Shown here: positions 45,901 to 56,475 of the stretch, one piece after another | How positions within the stretch are numbered: the first letter of the stretch is position 1 | How the letters are laid out: the number at the start of each line of letters is the position of its first letter | From: Bolinopsis microptera | Lineage: Eukaryota > Ctenophora > Tentaculata > Lobata > Bolinopsidae | Assembly (NCBI RefSeq): GCF_026151205.1 | Contig: NC_087074.1 | Span: forward strand, 10,451,226 to 10,511,225 | Direction of reading: 5' to 3' | DNA length: 60,000 nucleotides | Program-made: the position numbers and the translations under genes | Notes under the pieces: model-generated | What the model was told of the DNA's origin: nothing | What the model saw: the letters and a program-made list of their open reading frames with translations, nothing else | Database searches by the model: none

Positions 45901-48900
45901 TCAGCTATAGGGGAACTTGAATTTCCACCCATAGGAATACCCTTGGTTTGTATGAATACAATCCCACCGAAGACGACATAAGTGTTATAAATAATAAATT
46001 TAACAGCCTCTTTTAGGTCATCTTGACTAAAGCAGGCATGACAATCATAGGTTTTATTGGAAAAGAAACATGTATTACTGTCTCTTTTAGAAATACAAAT
46101 ATATCTATTACGGTCTGAAAATATTAAATCAACAACTTCATTAATCATATTCTCTACTTCAATCAAGTCTAATCTGGTATAAAGAGTAGTAAAATCATAT
46201 ACTTGTATATTATAAACATCGCTATTTTTGATAGCTTCAAGGAATTCACTTGAGGAATCTATGCTCCAAAAAAAAAAAATGTTTATACCGCTGTTGTTGT
46301 AGATTGCCTCGCAGTATTTCTTGAAGTATTTCCTCAAAAGTTTCAGACAACAGTTAACTTGGACGTTAAGTTGTTTCGTAACGCAAAAACGGGCACCTGC
46401 AATGAACCTCGCCTTGTAAGGGTTCTTATGAAGCTTAGGGTTCCAGAAGATGCGTGCTAGTCGCAAGTTTTTATCTTCAACTTGTACATTAAATCTCTCC
46501 TTTAGACTCTCAGATATTTTATTGACATAATGAGTCTCGTCTTCGCTACAGGGTTTATATGTATCATTACCTATACATTCTAGAGTATTAGGATCAAAAC
46601 CCATTTCATTGACAAGAGTTTTTACATAAAACTTTTTACAAATAAATGAAAAATTACCAGAAGCTTTGTCGATACTACAAATAATGTATTTACTTTTCAG
46701 CATTTTAAGACTTCTTTTAACATCATCTTTTTCCAGTGTGTTTTCTTTTATTTCAAATGTTTCAGGAAAGTTTTTCTTGTAATATTCAATACGATTGGAA
46801 ACTATTGATAACACTTTTTCCTTCCAATCGCTGAACTTTACTTCTTTTTGACAGTACTTTCTACTTTTTGATTTTATAAATTTATCGACAGCTTCGGTAA
46901 CTGACATATATATCTCATCTGGAGATTTAAATGTGGGAATTCTGTATTTACAACCGTAGGAAAGTACTTCCCTAAGTTCAACATTATCAACAATATCTAA
47001 ATTACCAGTAACTACATGTCCATGAGGAGGATAATTGAAAGGGGAGGAGTGACAAACAAATAATTATACGTCCAAGCGGCACTTATCAATGATAAGTTAT
47101 CATCGTTCAAACATTGCTAGGGATCATTGAACCCATGATAACCACATATGGATATTAAATCATAAAACTAAATACTAGGCTCAAGGTGAGGATCTCCTAA
47201 CAGAACAACGTCTCTTGAAACCACTAACCATCTTCCTCATAACATTGGCAAGAGGTACAGTCGTCCGGTTTCCAGGAGTCACCGATCTCGTATCCTGTTC
47301 CTCTGTGTGTACACTCGTCAGCACCTATTTTTATCAGGGTTACACACTGATTTATTTTAACCAACGACTGAATCTTCCACACTAAAAGCAGAATTGCTGA
47401 AAATATTTTGAACCCGATCTTTATTTCTAAACTTACAAGAAGGACAACAAGCATCTTTACTCCATTTGAGTTCTCCTGTCTCACAAATGGGGATGTCACA
47501 GTAGATCTTAGCACACATCTGCTCCATCTTACCGTCGCCTGAGTGCATGTTTTGGTATTAAGGGCGCATTTTGTTGACGGATAAACCTTTTTAAAACTGA
47601 GAACAGTCTGAGATTTGATTGATGGAATTTCGACATAAGACATGCGGAACGATATGTTAATCACAGTTTACTGGGCGGTGCTCAGCCTGTCATTCCGCCG
47701 AATCTTCAATCTGTTCATGAACAGAAAAGCCTGAGGTCCCCAGGTTAATCACAGTACCTGTTTCAACACAGTGGCAAGTTGTGCATGGGTCTGGGCTCCA
47801 CTCGTCTCCTGCTTCATATAATTTAATTTCTCCCTCACTTGTTTTGACACTGCACGGATCAGCACCTGATCGGTTAAACTTGATGAAAATTTGGTCACAT
47901 GTTTGGTAATCGGTGCGATTAGGCGCCTTAGTCAATACTTAAATGTAGTCATATACAGGATCAATGTATTATTGTTAAATTACTTAGAAATCACAGGAAC
48001 TCACATATAGGGCAACACTGGTCCTTTGGATAGATGACCTCTGTTTCACAGATCGGGAATGCGCATTTAACAGAGGCACACATTTCAATCTTCTCGCCTG
48101 TTTCTGAAGATTTAATTAAACTTGTTGTTATTGCCTTTAATCTCAGAGTGAAAAATAGATAGCAATAATTTGTTTTGAAACTGGTCAAATCTTTGGTGAA
48201 AATATCAGATAGAAATTAATTCCTAACAGTGAACGTCCATTACCTTCATTCAGCATACAAGAGCAAAAAGTACATGGGTCTGTATTCCACTCATCTCCCA
48301 CATCATACACGTTTCCATCGTGTTCACATTGACCTATAATTGACTTTTATAGTGAAATGAAGCCTATTGTTCACACAAAACAGTTTCCCTAAAAATGATG
48401 AAGTTCAGGGTGATTGCCTCATCTTTTTCAATTAAACTATAAAAAAGAATTGTTTCCAAACCTTTAGCAGGGCACCGGTCCTTAGGTATACACTGTCCCT
48501 CGTGCAGGAAGGGACTGGACCGAGGACATTGACACTTCTCCACACATTCCTTGGTGCACATTGGCCGGGGGTCGTCACATGTAATAGTACAGCTCATACC
48601 GCAGGTGTTCCACACTGTCCCTCCTTCGCATTCTGAATATTAGTGTTCTGGTTAAATGTTCAGGTTCGTTGGAACAAGATGAGCCAGACACAATGTTGAC
48701 GTGAGAGAAGTCATTAGTCAGGATATTTGACTCCTATTATCTTATTATCATTTCAACCCTGTGTTAATTCTGAATACATTCCACCACAGGGACAAAAGGA
48801 TTTCGCGATTATTTTGGCAAAAATTCGCGATACCGCGATTTTTAACAGACTATACATTAAACTATACATAAAATTTGTCGCAAATAATGGGAAAAAATCG

Positions 48901-51900
48901 CGATTCCGTACATGCCGCGATTTCCTTTTGTCCCTGTTCCACCATGTCTGTGAACACGTTTTGATATCGGATCTCAAACGTCCATACTACATAATTAATC
49001 GGGAGCTGAGGTTCGTAAAAAGGACCGTAAAAGGACTGATGAATAAATTTACTTTACAGATATTGGATCCCTGAACCCGACTTATGATTAGAAACCAAAT
49101 ACCTTTAAAAGTTTAAAACTAAATAAATCGTCATATATTAAGTTTTCCACTATAATTTTAGGACCTGGTTAGGCACCATTCGAGTATCATATATTTCATT
49201 TAGCTAGGAATCGAATAGGCTTCCAAGTTCTTATTCGTATCCGCTCACTTTTTAACACACGAGCAGAATATATAGCACCATCCCAACTTAATTCTACAAT
49301 CTTGGAGAAACCATCTTTTAAACTAAACCTCTAAAGTTATTTACCTGGCGTCTCAGGGCACTCGTTGGCTGGCATACACTCCCCATTGTGAAGAATAGGA
49401 GTATTTGGAGGACATGTACACTTAGCCACGCACTCGAACGTGCAGAATGGGTCGGGTTCAGCACATGTTGGGGTGCACTTGCTCGCACACTCCTCAAATA
49501 CCATTCCTCCTTTGCACTCTGAAATAGGAAGGTTTTAATAGACTGACTATGATCATGATGTGGGATTCATCGACAAAATGAAGAACAATAACATTTCTAA
49601 GGATGAGTTTAGCTGATTAAAACGTGTAGAAAAATTAACGAACCAGGTTCAGGTATCTCCGGGCACTTCTCCTCCGTAGTACAAACACGTTGATGGAATA
49701 TAGGTAGTTCCTTGGGGCACTCACACCTCGGTACACACTGCTCTGTACACATTGGATTGGGATCCCTACAAGATGGAGTACAAGCACTCCCACACTCGTT
49801 GAACACCAGGTTGCTCTTACACTGACTTGAGTCACATTGGCTCACTGCCACGCACTCTCCCTCCTTCCAGATAGGTTTGTCAGCAGGACACTGACACCTG
49901 GGCACACAGTTCTTGGTGCAGACCGGATCAGGGTCGTTGCAAGTCTTCAGACAAGCCAGCCCACATTCGCTCCATTCCTGGCCACCACTACAAGTTTCTT
50001 TACTTGCGCTGCACTCTTCGACGACTTCCTCGCCGTCGAAGAAGTTAGCGAAACAGCCTCCACAGTAGTAGGGCTTACAGGTTGCTTCCGAGTTTGAGGA
50101 GCATTCGTGTTGTTCACAGGGCTTGACGGGACACTTAGGTATCCAATCCTTGCACTCCTCTGGCGAAGAGAGGTGTAAAACATGATACATTTAATTTTAA
50201 AACATTTTTGATCTGGTTATTAATCTAGAGTTATTTCAACGATTTTTATTAAATTTCATGTATGGAAAATGGTTGTCGCATCAGGTTCAATATCATTCCA
50301 TAAACCTGCTTAAAAAGATTGACTTACCAGGTTCCTCTGGACAAGAAGATTCAGGAATGCAAACACGGTTATGAAGGACAGGAGCATCTTTAGGACACTC
50401 ACATCTTCCTACACAGACAGCAGGACAGTCGAGATCATTCTCCTTTTTCCCACTCTCAGCTATAGAGAACGCTTCAGTGTCTTCCTTATGACTACAAGTG
50501 CGCCAAGGTCGGACACATGCACTGCCACAATCATTGTATTCAAGGTTACTCTTGCACTCTGGTAGAATTTTGATATTAATGTTGGAGCGGAACATCTTCC
50601 GAAATGTCCAAGAACAGCCCTTGGGACATTTGAACTTATGACAATATGGCCAGTTAAAAGGATTAAACGGGTTAAACGATTCAAAAATCAAATTACAATT
50701 GAAATGTCTAACCCAATTAAAAAAATAAATTTACCCAAAGTCAAAAAGTATATATCTATACTATAATTTAAACTTGACGAAATTTCCCCGGCAACGGGGA
50801 CATAGAAGAAAAAACACCGAAAATCGACCTCAAAATGACCCTCTGGTGAAATCAAACCCAGCTCGCAAATGGAGTTGAAACCTCGCCATTTTTAGCAGGG
50901 TTGTAGAAAAAGGATAGGAATAGGCTATAGCATTCTTAGAATTTTGATTTAGGCTTTAGATTTTTTATAATTAACGTCGGAAGTGAGGTTAAATAATCGT
51001 TAGAATAATGGCGTTATTTTAGCAAAGGTTTACTGCGCTGTTGCGTAGCAACGTTAAAGTGCACGTGCGCGAGCAAGAACATCTTAACTACGCGCGTTGT
51101 TATGCTGTATGCTACGTCATAATTTCAAAACTAGCTCACATTTACGCTCACGCTATGACTTATATTCATAACTTTGGTTGTGATTGGTATTTTTTGATGC
51201 GGTAAAAAGCATCGTTTTGGGAATCCGAATACTAACAACGCTGTCGCCATTGTTAGATAAATTCCATTATGTCTACAGTATAACAGAGCTATATGATGAA
51301 GAGAAATTAAAACATAACTGATTTTTAAAATTTCCTCGAACAAAGCTTTCTACTAGCGGGTTTCTAGTACATTATACAAGAGAGTTAGTTTAACTTTACA
51401 ATAATATTAATAATTTTGGCCCAGTAATCGGTGGGGGGGGACAATGGATGTTTTTTTGTGAAACTTGATTTCGAGATAGCAATTGACCAACAAACTAGGA
51501 CCAGTGACCGAACTTTTGAGGGGTCCCGGACCCCAACCGCCAAACGGTGCCCGCGGGGCAGCCACGCCCATATTTGTTCCAAATTAGGCCCAATTTAGCC
51601 AAATACCCTGAACATGCCCAAAACCCAGATTTTAGGTGCTCTACTTGTAGCTAGTGGTCTCTTGAACTCGTATATGAAATTTCATCAAGATTGGAGAAAA
51701 AATGACTGAGTTATGGGCCAAAAACCATATGCCCATATTTGGGCATACGCACCAAATTTGGTAGATTTCGTCCCATAAATTGGGCAAATATCAATATTTT
51801 TCAATGAAACTTACTTTATAAGAAAGGTAAGCCTAAACTATACATATTCTCTGTAAGTTATAGCTTTATATCTGTTTAAATGTGGATACTAAGGCGAAAA

Positions 51901-52603
51901 AACCACAAAAAATGAACTAAATTGCCTGTATCTTGGTTCGCGATATTCGCGGAATTGATCTCATTAAAATTGTAATAACTCAATCAGTTTTCAAAATTTT
52001 TGCATGAAATTTTCGGAATCGACTCGAAATCGCATTTCCACCTTATTTTGAGAACAGATTTTTGATTTAGGCCTCCAAAAACAATTGGCGGCCAAATTCC
52101 AATATTTTCCCGGACAAATTCAGAATTTGGCCGCCAAATTTTTTTTGAGGTTTTTTCGCCTTAGTATCCACATTTAAACAGATATAAAGCTATAACTTAC
52201 AGAGAATATGTAGTTTAGGCTTACCTTTCTTATAAAGTAAGTTTCATTCAAAAATATTGATATTTGCCCAATTTATGGGACGAAATCTACCAAATTTGGT
52301 GTGTATGCCCAAATATGGGCATATGGTTTTTGGCCCATAACTCAGTTTTGTCCAATCTTGATGAAATTTCATATACGAGTTCAAGAGACCACTAGCTACA
52401 AGTAGAGCACCTAAAATCTGGGTTTTGGGTATGTTCAGGGTATTTGGCTTAATTGGGCCTAATTTGGACCAAATATGGGCGTGGCTGCCCCGCAGGCACC
52501 GTTTGGCGGTTGGGGTCCGGGACCCCTCAAAAGTTCGGTCACTGGTTTTAGTTTGTTGGTCAACTGCTATCTCGAAATCAAGTTTCACAAAAAAATATCC
52601 ATT

Positions 52604-52637
<34 letters not shown>

Positions 52638-53558
52638 TTAAAATTAAGCTTCACTAACTATTAAATAAAGCTTAAAATTAGATAAGACAGTAAAAAGGAT
52701 GGGGCTTCAAATACCTTTTGCAGGAGGAGGAGGAGGTTCCAGGCACATTTCCTCAGTAATACATTTTCCATCTCTCCAAATAGGTTTGGTTGGGGGACAC
52801 TCGCACTTAGCCTCGCAAACCTCCGTGCAAAGAGGATTAGGAGCATCACAGGACTTGGTACAAGGACTACCACACTTATTCCACTTCTGTCCTCCTTCAC
52901 ATCGTTGGTTAGGCTGGTGGGAGCACTCTTCAATAACATTGCCACTGGAGTCCACAAAACGAGTGTAACATCCCCCGCAGTAGCTGGCTACACATTTCGC
53001 GTCGGGATATCCGGGACACTCGGCGCTTACTTGGCATGGGTCAACGATACAGTTCACTATGTTCGAGCATTCTTGTGAATTTTCTTGTCGGTAGAAGAAG
53101 TTGTTTATTAGAAAGTAATATAGTAATATTGATACCTGAACTCAATTTAAAACATTGGAAGTATGAAAGGGTTCAAAATCAAACAAGGAAACTAAAGAAC
53201 TGGGTAATCACTGACAGAAATAGTTTATTGTTTCCTCACCTATTATAGGTTTGGGCCTAGCGGCATCTTCACTCTGACAGAGCCCCAGCAATAGGACCTG
53301 AGATAAAATAATTGTAGACAGAATTCAAATCTGTGGCATAATTTTTAGAACTTGCACCTCTGTTTGATTTTCACAATTTGCTTTGAAGCTAAACTTGGCT
53401 AGTTGGCTGAACAATATGTTACTGCTTGCCACAAAATCAGGGCTGGCAAAATTAAATTCTATACAGCTATCAGCAGTTTACAGGAAATTATACGAATATT
53501 GAATCTGAAGAAAGGAACTTACCCCGAGAATCAAACCACTCACTCTGCCTAACGTCAT
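39492..53558 (-). CDS. Large secreted TIL/VWC multidomain protein, at least 17 exons
   Basis: Exons in order: 53558-53523, 53297-53240, 53071-52715, 50558-50328, 50159-49644, 49518-49345, 48632-48462, 48333-48244, 48103-48005, 47865-47758, 47538-47437, 47324-47229, 44935-44648, 44354-44247, 40315-40220, 39944-39849, 39596-39492. All have AG/GT sites. The first intron is phase 0; every later one is phase 1, and the frame is kept through 2,731 nt (about 910 residues). Layout: signal peptide, CGGC module, six TIL domains with a second CGGC module, then a VWC array. TIL and VWC modules are extracellular, disulfide-rich, and occur in protease inhibitors, mucin/von Willebrand-like proteins and BMP-binding proteins. 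The 3' end is not resolved. A matrix or mucus protein is likely; which ligand it binds is unknown. Confidence 0.85.
40220..44354 (-). CDS. TIL/VWC gene exons 14-15: end of VWC 4, start of VWC 5
   Basis: Exon 14 (44354-44247): ECMEIMCDIPICGPESELIY to CCPY with split Cys. Exon 15 (40315-40220): SDPCSLGKETYDIGQSWKPD to CMSCECIEGE. The intron between them contains the 3.3-kb Harbinger-like element. Confidence 0.82.
42133..42250. repeat. 30-bp tandem repeat, four copies
   Basis: The unit TTAGCAGGTTTAAATAAAAT plus ATACCTGCAA repeats four times with one change. It lies in the spacer of the Harbinger-like element and is followed by a copy (42247-42310) of the arm segment at 41837-41900. Confidence 0.95.
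42330..42533 (-). pseudogene. DDE_Tnp_4-type transposase C-terminal fragment
   Basis: The minus-strand frame reads RLHIARIHVERSIGYLKRYK, then LPYLSDIAFVCAQLVNLNPV and a stop. [RK]-I-H-V-E-R-x-I-x-x-[LI]-K around the last catalytic Glu, then VCAxLVNLxP, is the usual C-terminus of Harbinger/ISL2EU-type transposases. The first two catalytic Asp regions are absent, so it cannot act. Confidence 0.75.
44648..47324 (-). CDS. TIL/VWC gene exons 12-13: VWC 3, a half VWC, start of VWC 4
   Basis: Exon 12 (47324-47229): ADECTHRGTGYEIGDSWKPD to CQCYEEDG. Exon 13 (44935-44648) is a fused exon of 288 nt: QMCAMMSCMLPGPNC to CCPRC, then DDCSLVDCASTDGC to CCPLC (a VWC second half without a first half), then CYSVEDGELIFHKENEPWQD to CTCVRDG. 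The intron between holds the RT ORF at 45285-47067. Confidence 0.83.
45285..47067 (-). CDS. Retroelement reverse transcriptase ORF in TIL/VWC intron
   Basis: The open frame runs from a TAA at about 47068 down to 45285, about 593 codons. Upstream of the ATG at 46907 it is open and carries PPHGHVVTGNLDIVDN and LREVLSYGCKYR, also conserved in this RT group. RT motifs: DFTTLYTRLDLIEVENM, GIPMGGNSSSPIADL, RYVDDLSI (catalytic YVDD), NYLDLNI and FPHSNIPTEVGYNVFSSQ. Such RTs are frequent in cnidarian and other invertebrate genomes; they resemble Penelope-like elements more than CR1-type LINEs, though I cannot fix the clade. No endonuclease (such as GIY-YIG) is visible. The frame is unbroken, so insertion is recent or selected. 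It lies in the same orientation as the host gene. Confidence 0.75.
47437..47865 (-). CDS. TIL/VWC gene exons 10-11: VWC domain 2
   Basis: Exon 10 (47865-47758): ADPCSVKTSEGEIKLYEAGD to CTTCHCVETG. Exon 11 (47538-47437): QMCAKIYCDIPICETGELKW to CCPS with split Cys, donor T|GTAAGTTT. Confidence 0.85.
48005..48333 (-). CDS. TIL/VWC gene exons 8-9: VWC domain 1
   Basis: Exon 8 (48333-48244) encodes the first half, CEHDGNVYDVGDEWN ... CTFCSC. Exon 9 (48103-48005) encodes the second half, MCASVKCAFPICET ... CCPI, with the last Cys codon split by the phase-1 donor T|GTGAGTT. This half-and-half split recurs in all later VWC units. Confidence 0.85.
48462..49518 (-). CDS. TIL/VWC gene exons 6-7: TIL 5 and TIL 6
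   Basis: Exon 6 (49518-49345) reads CKGGMVFEECASKCTPTC to CMPANEC. Exon 7 (48632-48462) reads CEGGTVWNTCGMSCTITC to CIPKDRC. Each is one whole TIL domain in a symmetric phase 1-1 exon. The intron between them holds a hAT MITE. Confidence 0.88.
48787..48936. mobile_element. hAT-type MITE, 150 bp, in TIL/VWC intron
   Basis: Ends are CAGGGACAAAAGGA and TCCTTTTGTCCCTG. The perfect 8-bp duplication TTCCACCA lies at 48779-48786 and 48937-48944. The interior holds several TCGCGAT/ATCGCG words. The ORFs across it are not genes. Confidence 0.93.
49644..50159 (-). CDS. TIL/VWC gene exon 5: CGGC module, TIL 3 and TIL 4
   Basis: The longest exon, 516 nt. It reads CPVKPCEQHECSSNSEATC, YCGGCFANFFDGEEVVEEC, then WSECGLACLKTCNDPDPVC with CVPRCQCPADKPIWKEGEC. 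A second TIL follows: FNECGSACTPSCRDPNPMC with CVPRCECPKELPIFHQRVC. It ends in phase 1 at CTG|GTTCGT. Confidence 0.88.
50328..50558 (-). CDS. TIL/VWC gene exon 4: TIL 2 with insertion
   Basis: CKSNLEYNDCGSACVRPWRT, then an unusual charged insertion of about 20 residues (EAFSIAESGKKENDLD), then CPAVCVGRCECPKDAPVLHN and CIPESSC. The insertion lies where other TIL domains have only a few residues. Phase 1 at both ends. Confidence 0.85.
50559..51432. other. TIL/VWC intron 3, unique part
   Basis: AT-rich intronic DNA before the foldback, no gene recognised. A frame continuing upstream of exon 4 is read-through into intron. Confidence 0.5.
51433..52637. mobile_element. Long foldback element with about 490-bp arms ended by G/C runs
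   Basis: The arm 51433-51915 begins with G8 then ACAATGGATGTTTTTTTGTG. It is inverted at 52143-52637, which ends with a run of about 32 C (52606-52637). Arms are highly similar. The loop of about 225 bp has an inner palindrome (TTGGCGGCCAAATT and inverse, 52085-52140). No transposase and no clear target duplication. It lies between TIL exons 3 and 4. Proline- and glycine-rich ORFs here are homopolymer translations. Confidence 0.88.
52715..53071 (-). CDS. TIL/VWC gene exon 3: CGGC module and TIL 1
   Basis: It reads CIVDPCQVSAECPGYPDAKC, then YCGGCYTRFVD, a six- to eight-cysteine module. A trypsin-inhibitor-like domain follows: WNKCGSPCTKSCDAPNPLC, CEAKCECPPTKPIWRDGKC and EMC. It ends in proline-rich LEPPPPPA. 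The module is repeated in exon 5. 357 nt, phase 1 to phase 1. Confidence 0.85.
53240..53558 (-). CDS. TIL/VWC gene exons 1-2: signal peptide
   Basis: Exon 1 (53558-53523) reads MTLGRVSGLILG, ending GGG|GTAAGT. Exon 2 (53297-53240) follows TATCTCAG and reads VLLLGLCQSEDAARPKPII, ending in phase 1 at G|GTGAGG. Together they give a classical secretion signal with a likely cleavage near LCQS. The ATG at 53558 is the only in-frame start. Confidence 0.85.
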
Positions 53559-55300
53559 AAGATCAACACTTGTTCAACAGAAACTGTGATAAAACACCAA
53601 TCAGAAATAATATCGAGTACAAATCTACGACACGTAATATGTTATAAGTATATATTTATAATATTAATATTATTATCACCATAAAATATAATATGCATGC
53701 TTAAATGTTCCCGCCCTAATTTCCTTCATCACTGTCGACGGAAAGCCGGGAACATTTTATTTTTTGTGCCCTGGATCAATTTCGAATTAAGGGCACAGAA
53801 ACCAACATTTTCCCGCCATTTCCTTCAAAGTTCCGCTTTAGGAAAAGAAATATACTTTAATTCATAACGTCATGTTTCAAGTCACGTACAGACAAATTAT
53901 TGGGCAACTGTAGAGCGCACTTGAGCCCTCGAAAACGAAACATTTGAAAGTTAATCAAGCTTTGGATAAAAAGATACTAACATATGAGTGCAAAATAGTT
54001 TATATCTGCCTAATTAACTGAAAAGCAAAAGTGACGATGCGATCGCGAAAAGGCAAAAGAAAAGTAACGTTTATGAACGTTCTCACTTTAAGCAAGCACG
54101 AGTTTGTAATTGTATGTGATCGGCTGTGAGTGTGATACGTTTCATAAAACATTGCACGTCTGCAATCGTGACACGATGCTTGATTTTTCTGATCTGTTAT
54201 AAAAACTAGTTTAGGAGTTGTCATTGTGAGATGAATTTGGAAAGCCGTGTTTTCATACTAATCGATCAATCTGAACAGAGTGGTATTAGTTTATCAATGT
54301 ATTTGAATTAGCAACTAATTAATTGTTGGATGTCAGAAAGTTGTTCTTCGTTGATATGATACCTAATCAAGAATAACGATTATCGATGAATGATCTCATA
54401 GTCGTCTGAACGGTCGTGTTGTGGGTCAAAACAAAATATGTACATGTAACAAAATAGCGTCTTTTAAATAGCGAAAATAAAAACACGGACTACTAAAGGA
54501 CGGCATGAGCATTAAACCAGCTAAAAGAATTAAACAACTGTCCTGTAAAATCAGGTCCTAGTTACAGTAGGGACCTTACAGTCTGACGGAGATTGAGTTA
54601 TCACAACATCAGGATTCAGGCATTAGCCATATAGGAATCCTAAGTCCTTGGAAATTTATACGGCAGAGTATTTGTACGATATCTTAATCGTATGATGTGT
54701 GACGTACAACTAACAGGTACCAGGTAGCTCAGTGTTATGTACACAATGATCTACTCAATTTGTCGAACGTTGGGCCTGTTATATATCTACAAATTTCTTC
54801 AATAGAATCGGATATCGCAACAAAGGAAATGCAATAATGTAGATCTAGAGTTTGGAATGCTTGAATAAAAAGGAAGTTAAATTCATTAAAAATTAAACAT
54901 TTTCGATGACATCAGTCGAACAGCAACCAAGAAAATGTTTGCTCTGGTATGTCAAATGTTGTCAAAGCAACGGTCTCTATCCACAAAATTTAAAATATAA
55001 CACTGTTGTCAAAGGCGGAACTTAAACTGATTTAAGTAATGAAATATAATAAATTGGATCATTCTTAAACTCAGTTATAAAGCTTTAACATCATTATCAT
55101 ATTGCTAGCCTATCATGTAAACAGGTCCCCATATGCTGTATAAAAAATATACAGTACGTGATGACTTATTTAATCAGTTGCGTGATCGAATCTTTGCTCT
55201 CGACACTACTTTTGAGCCCGTGATGCTATCTCTTCATTCAGTTTATCCAGCATTACCATAACAACATATCTCATCGTTCATCTTTAATACTTTAATATAA
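53559..55300. other. Upstream region of the TIL/VWC gene, no other gene seen
   Basis: AT-rich. An A/T run with TATATATTTATAATATTAAT lies at 53648-53668, about 100 bp upstream of the ATG on the minus strand, and could include the core promoter. An imperfect inverted repeat (GGGAACATTTT ... ACATTTTCCC) spans 53748-53817. Confidence 0.4.
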
Positions 55301-55620
55301 TTAGAAAGTAGGCAAATTCAAAGATCAGTAAATACCGCAATTCTGCGGGCCAGGAAACGAGCGTGTGTCTCTGTCAGACAGAGTTAACTGAGCTCAGAAG
55401 CCAGATGGACACTCTGCTGCAAACTATAGAAGTCAAACAAGGAACTCTACTGCAGCTGACTGAGATGAAAGATGAAATAAATTTAATGAAAGTGCGAATT
55501 GCTGAAATCCCAGAACTTGTGCAAGCTGCTCTTAGGGCCAAAAGGGTCCAGAAAACCATTATTGACAATAAACACACCTATGGTAAAAGAGCCCACCACG
55601 GGACCGCGAAAATTCAGTAG
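55300..55620 (+). CDS. Coiled-coil ORF fragment, unrecognised
   Basis: A frame open upstream of the GTG at 55363 reads CQTELTELRSQMDTLLQTI, then LLQLTEMKDEINLMKVRIAE and LVQAALRA, stopping at TAG 55618-55620. Leucines and charged residues are spaced in heptads, giving about 60 residues of coiled coil. An overlapping +1 frame (to 55795) continues with WVVINSDKIDVSDHVEVV. The order of coiled coil then basic tail is seen in LINE ORF1 proteins, but could be an exon of a host gene. No ATG or splice site is compelling. Confidence 0.35.
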
Positions 55621-55795
55621 TGGAAATGGCCTTTGGGTTGTAATAAACTCAGATAAAATTGACGTATCAGATCACGTCGAGGTTGTAACAGACCAAGAGT
55701 TCATCCTCAGATCTCCACCTAAACCTATATACCGGGTACTATATATTTTGGAGAATTTTGAGGCTCACAGTCACAACGTCTCGTCCCATGGGTAA

Positions 55796-56319
55796 AGTTG
55801 TAAGCTGAGTATGCGTTTGAATCTCCTTACTTCGTATGGTGAAACGTCGAAAGGTTTGCTGTAGCCTTTTGTGACGAGCGTTTGCCCACCGGGGATCCAA
55901 AAAATAAAGCTGTTAGTCTTCATGATCATTGATCAACCTGAACCTATGGTGACAATGTTTTACGTGAAATGTAAAAATCAGGAGTAATATAAAAAGTGTA
56001 TTTTTAGACTAAAGTGCTAGCTCATACTCATAGTTTAAAAATACAGGGTGGGCCAAAAGTTTGCTCTATCCAGAGCCCTTGCGCTTGCAGTAGCGCGCGC
56101 CCGCCCCACGGTGCTGTGAATGGCGAAAGCACATGGTTAGGTGAAGCCAAAAGTCAGTGGGCATGTGTAAGTGTTGGCCTTAATACTTTAATACTTCCGC
56201 CGTGTTTTATATTTGAGAGCTGTTGCTTTCCAGATCACAAATGGCAAACTGTACTTCTGGTTCAAGGATTCCGTCATCAAAATTTGAAAATTCGAATATT
56301 TTAGACCACGCCCATAAGT
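55796..56319. other. Intergenic with a mariner-like end
   Basis: TACAGGGTGGGCCAAAAGT at about 56041 resembles Tc1/mariner termini. 56058-56110 (GCTCTATCCAGAGCCC ... GTAGCGCGCG) is a diverged copy of 56926-56975. No gene. Confidence 0.4.
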
Positions 56320-56323
56320 TTAA

Positions 56324-56396
56324 CGGGTGATCAGTGATACTCGTAAAATATCTGTTCCATATATTGGGACCGTCCAACTCGGCGCGCGTCCTGGTA
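56324..56396 (+). repeat. Solo end of the piggyBac-like MITE
   Basis: TTAA|CGGGTGAT, then a 4-base insertion, GATACTCGTAAAATATC and on to GGCGCGCGTCCTGGTA. It matches the left end of 56476-57084 and is also preceded by TTAA. Confidence 0.8.
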
Positions 56397-56475
56397 TACT
56401 ACAACCATAAGTATAAGAGTAGTATAACTATAAGAGTATAGATTAACGTTTGTCGTTTAGCCATCTCAGAATTAA

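Noticed and set aside
52244-52664. Glycine- and proline-rich ORFs.
   Set aside because: They are translations of the C/G homopolymer at the arm end of the foldback.
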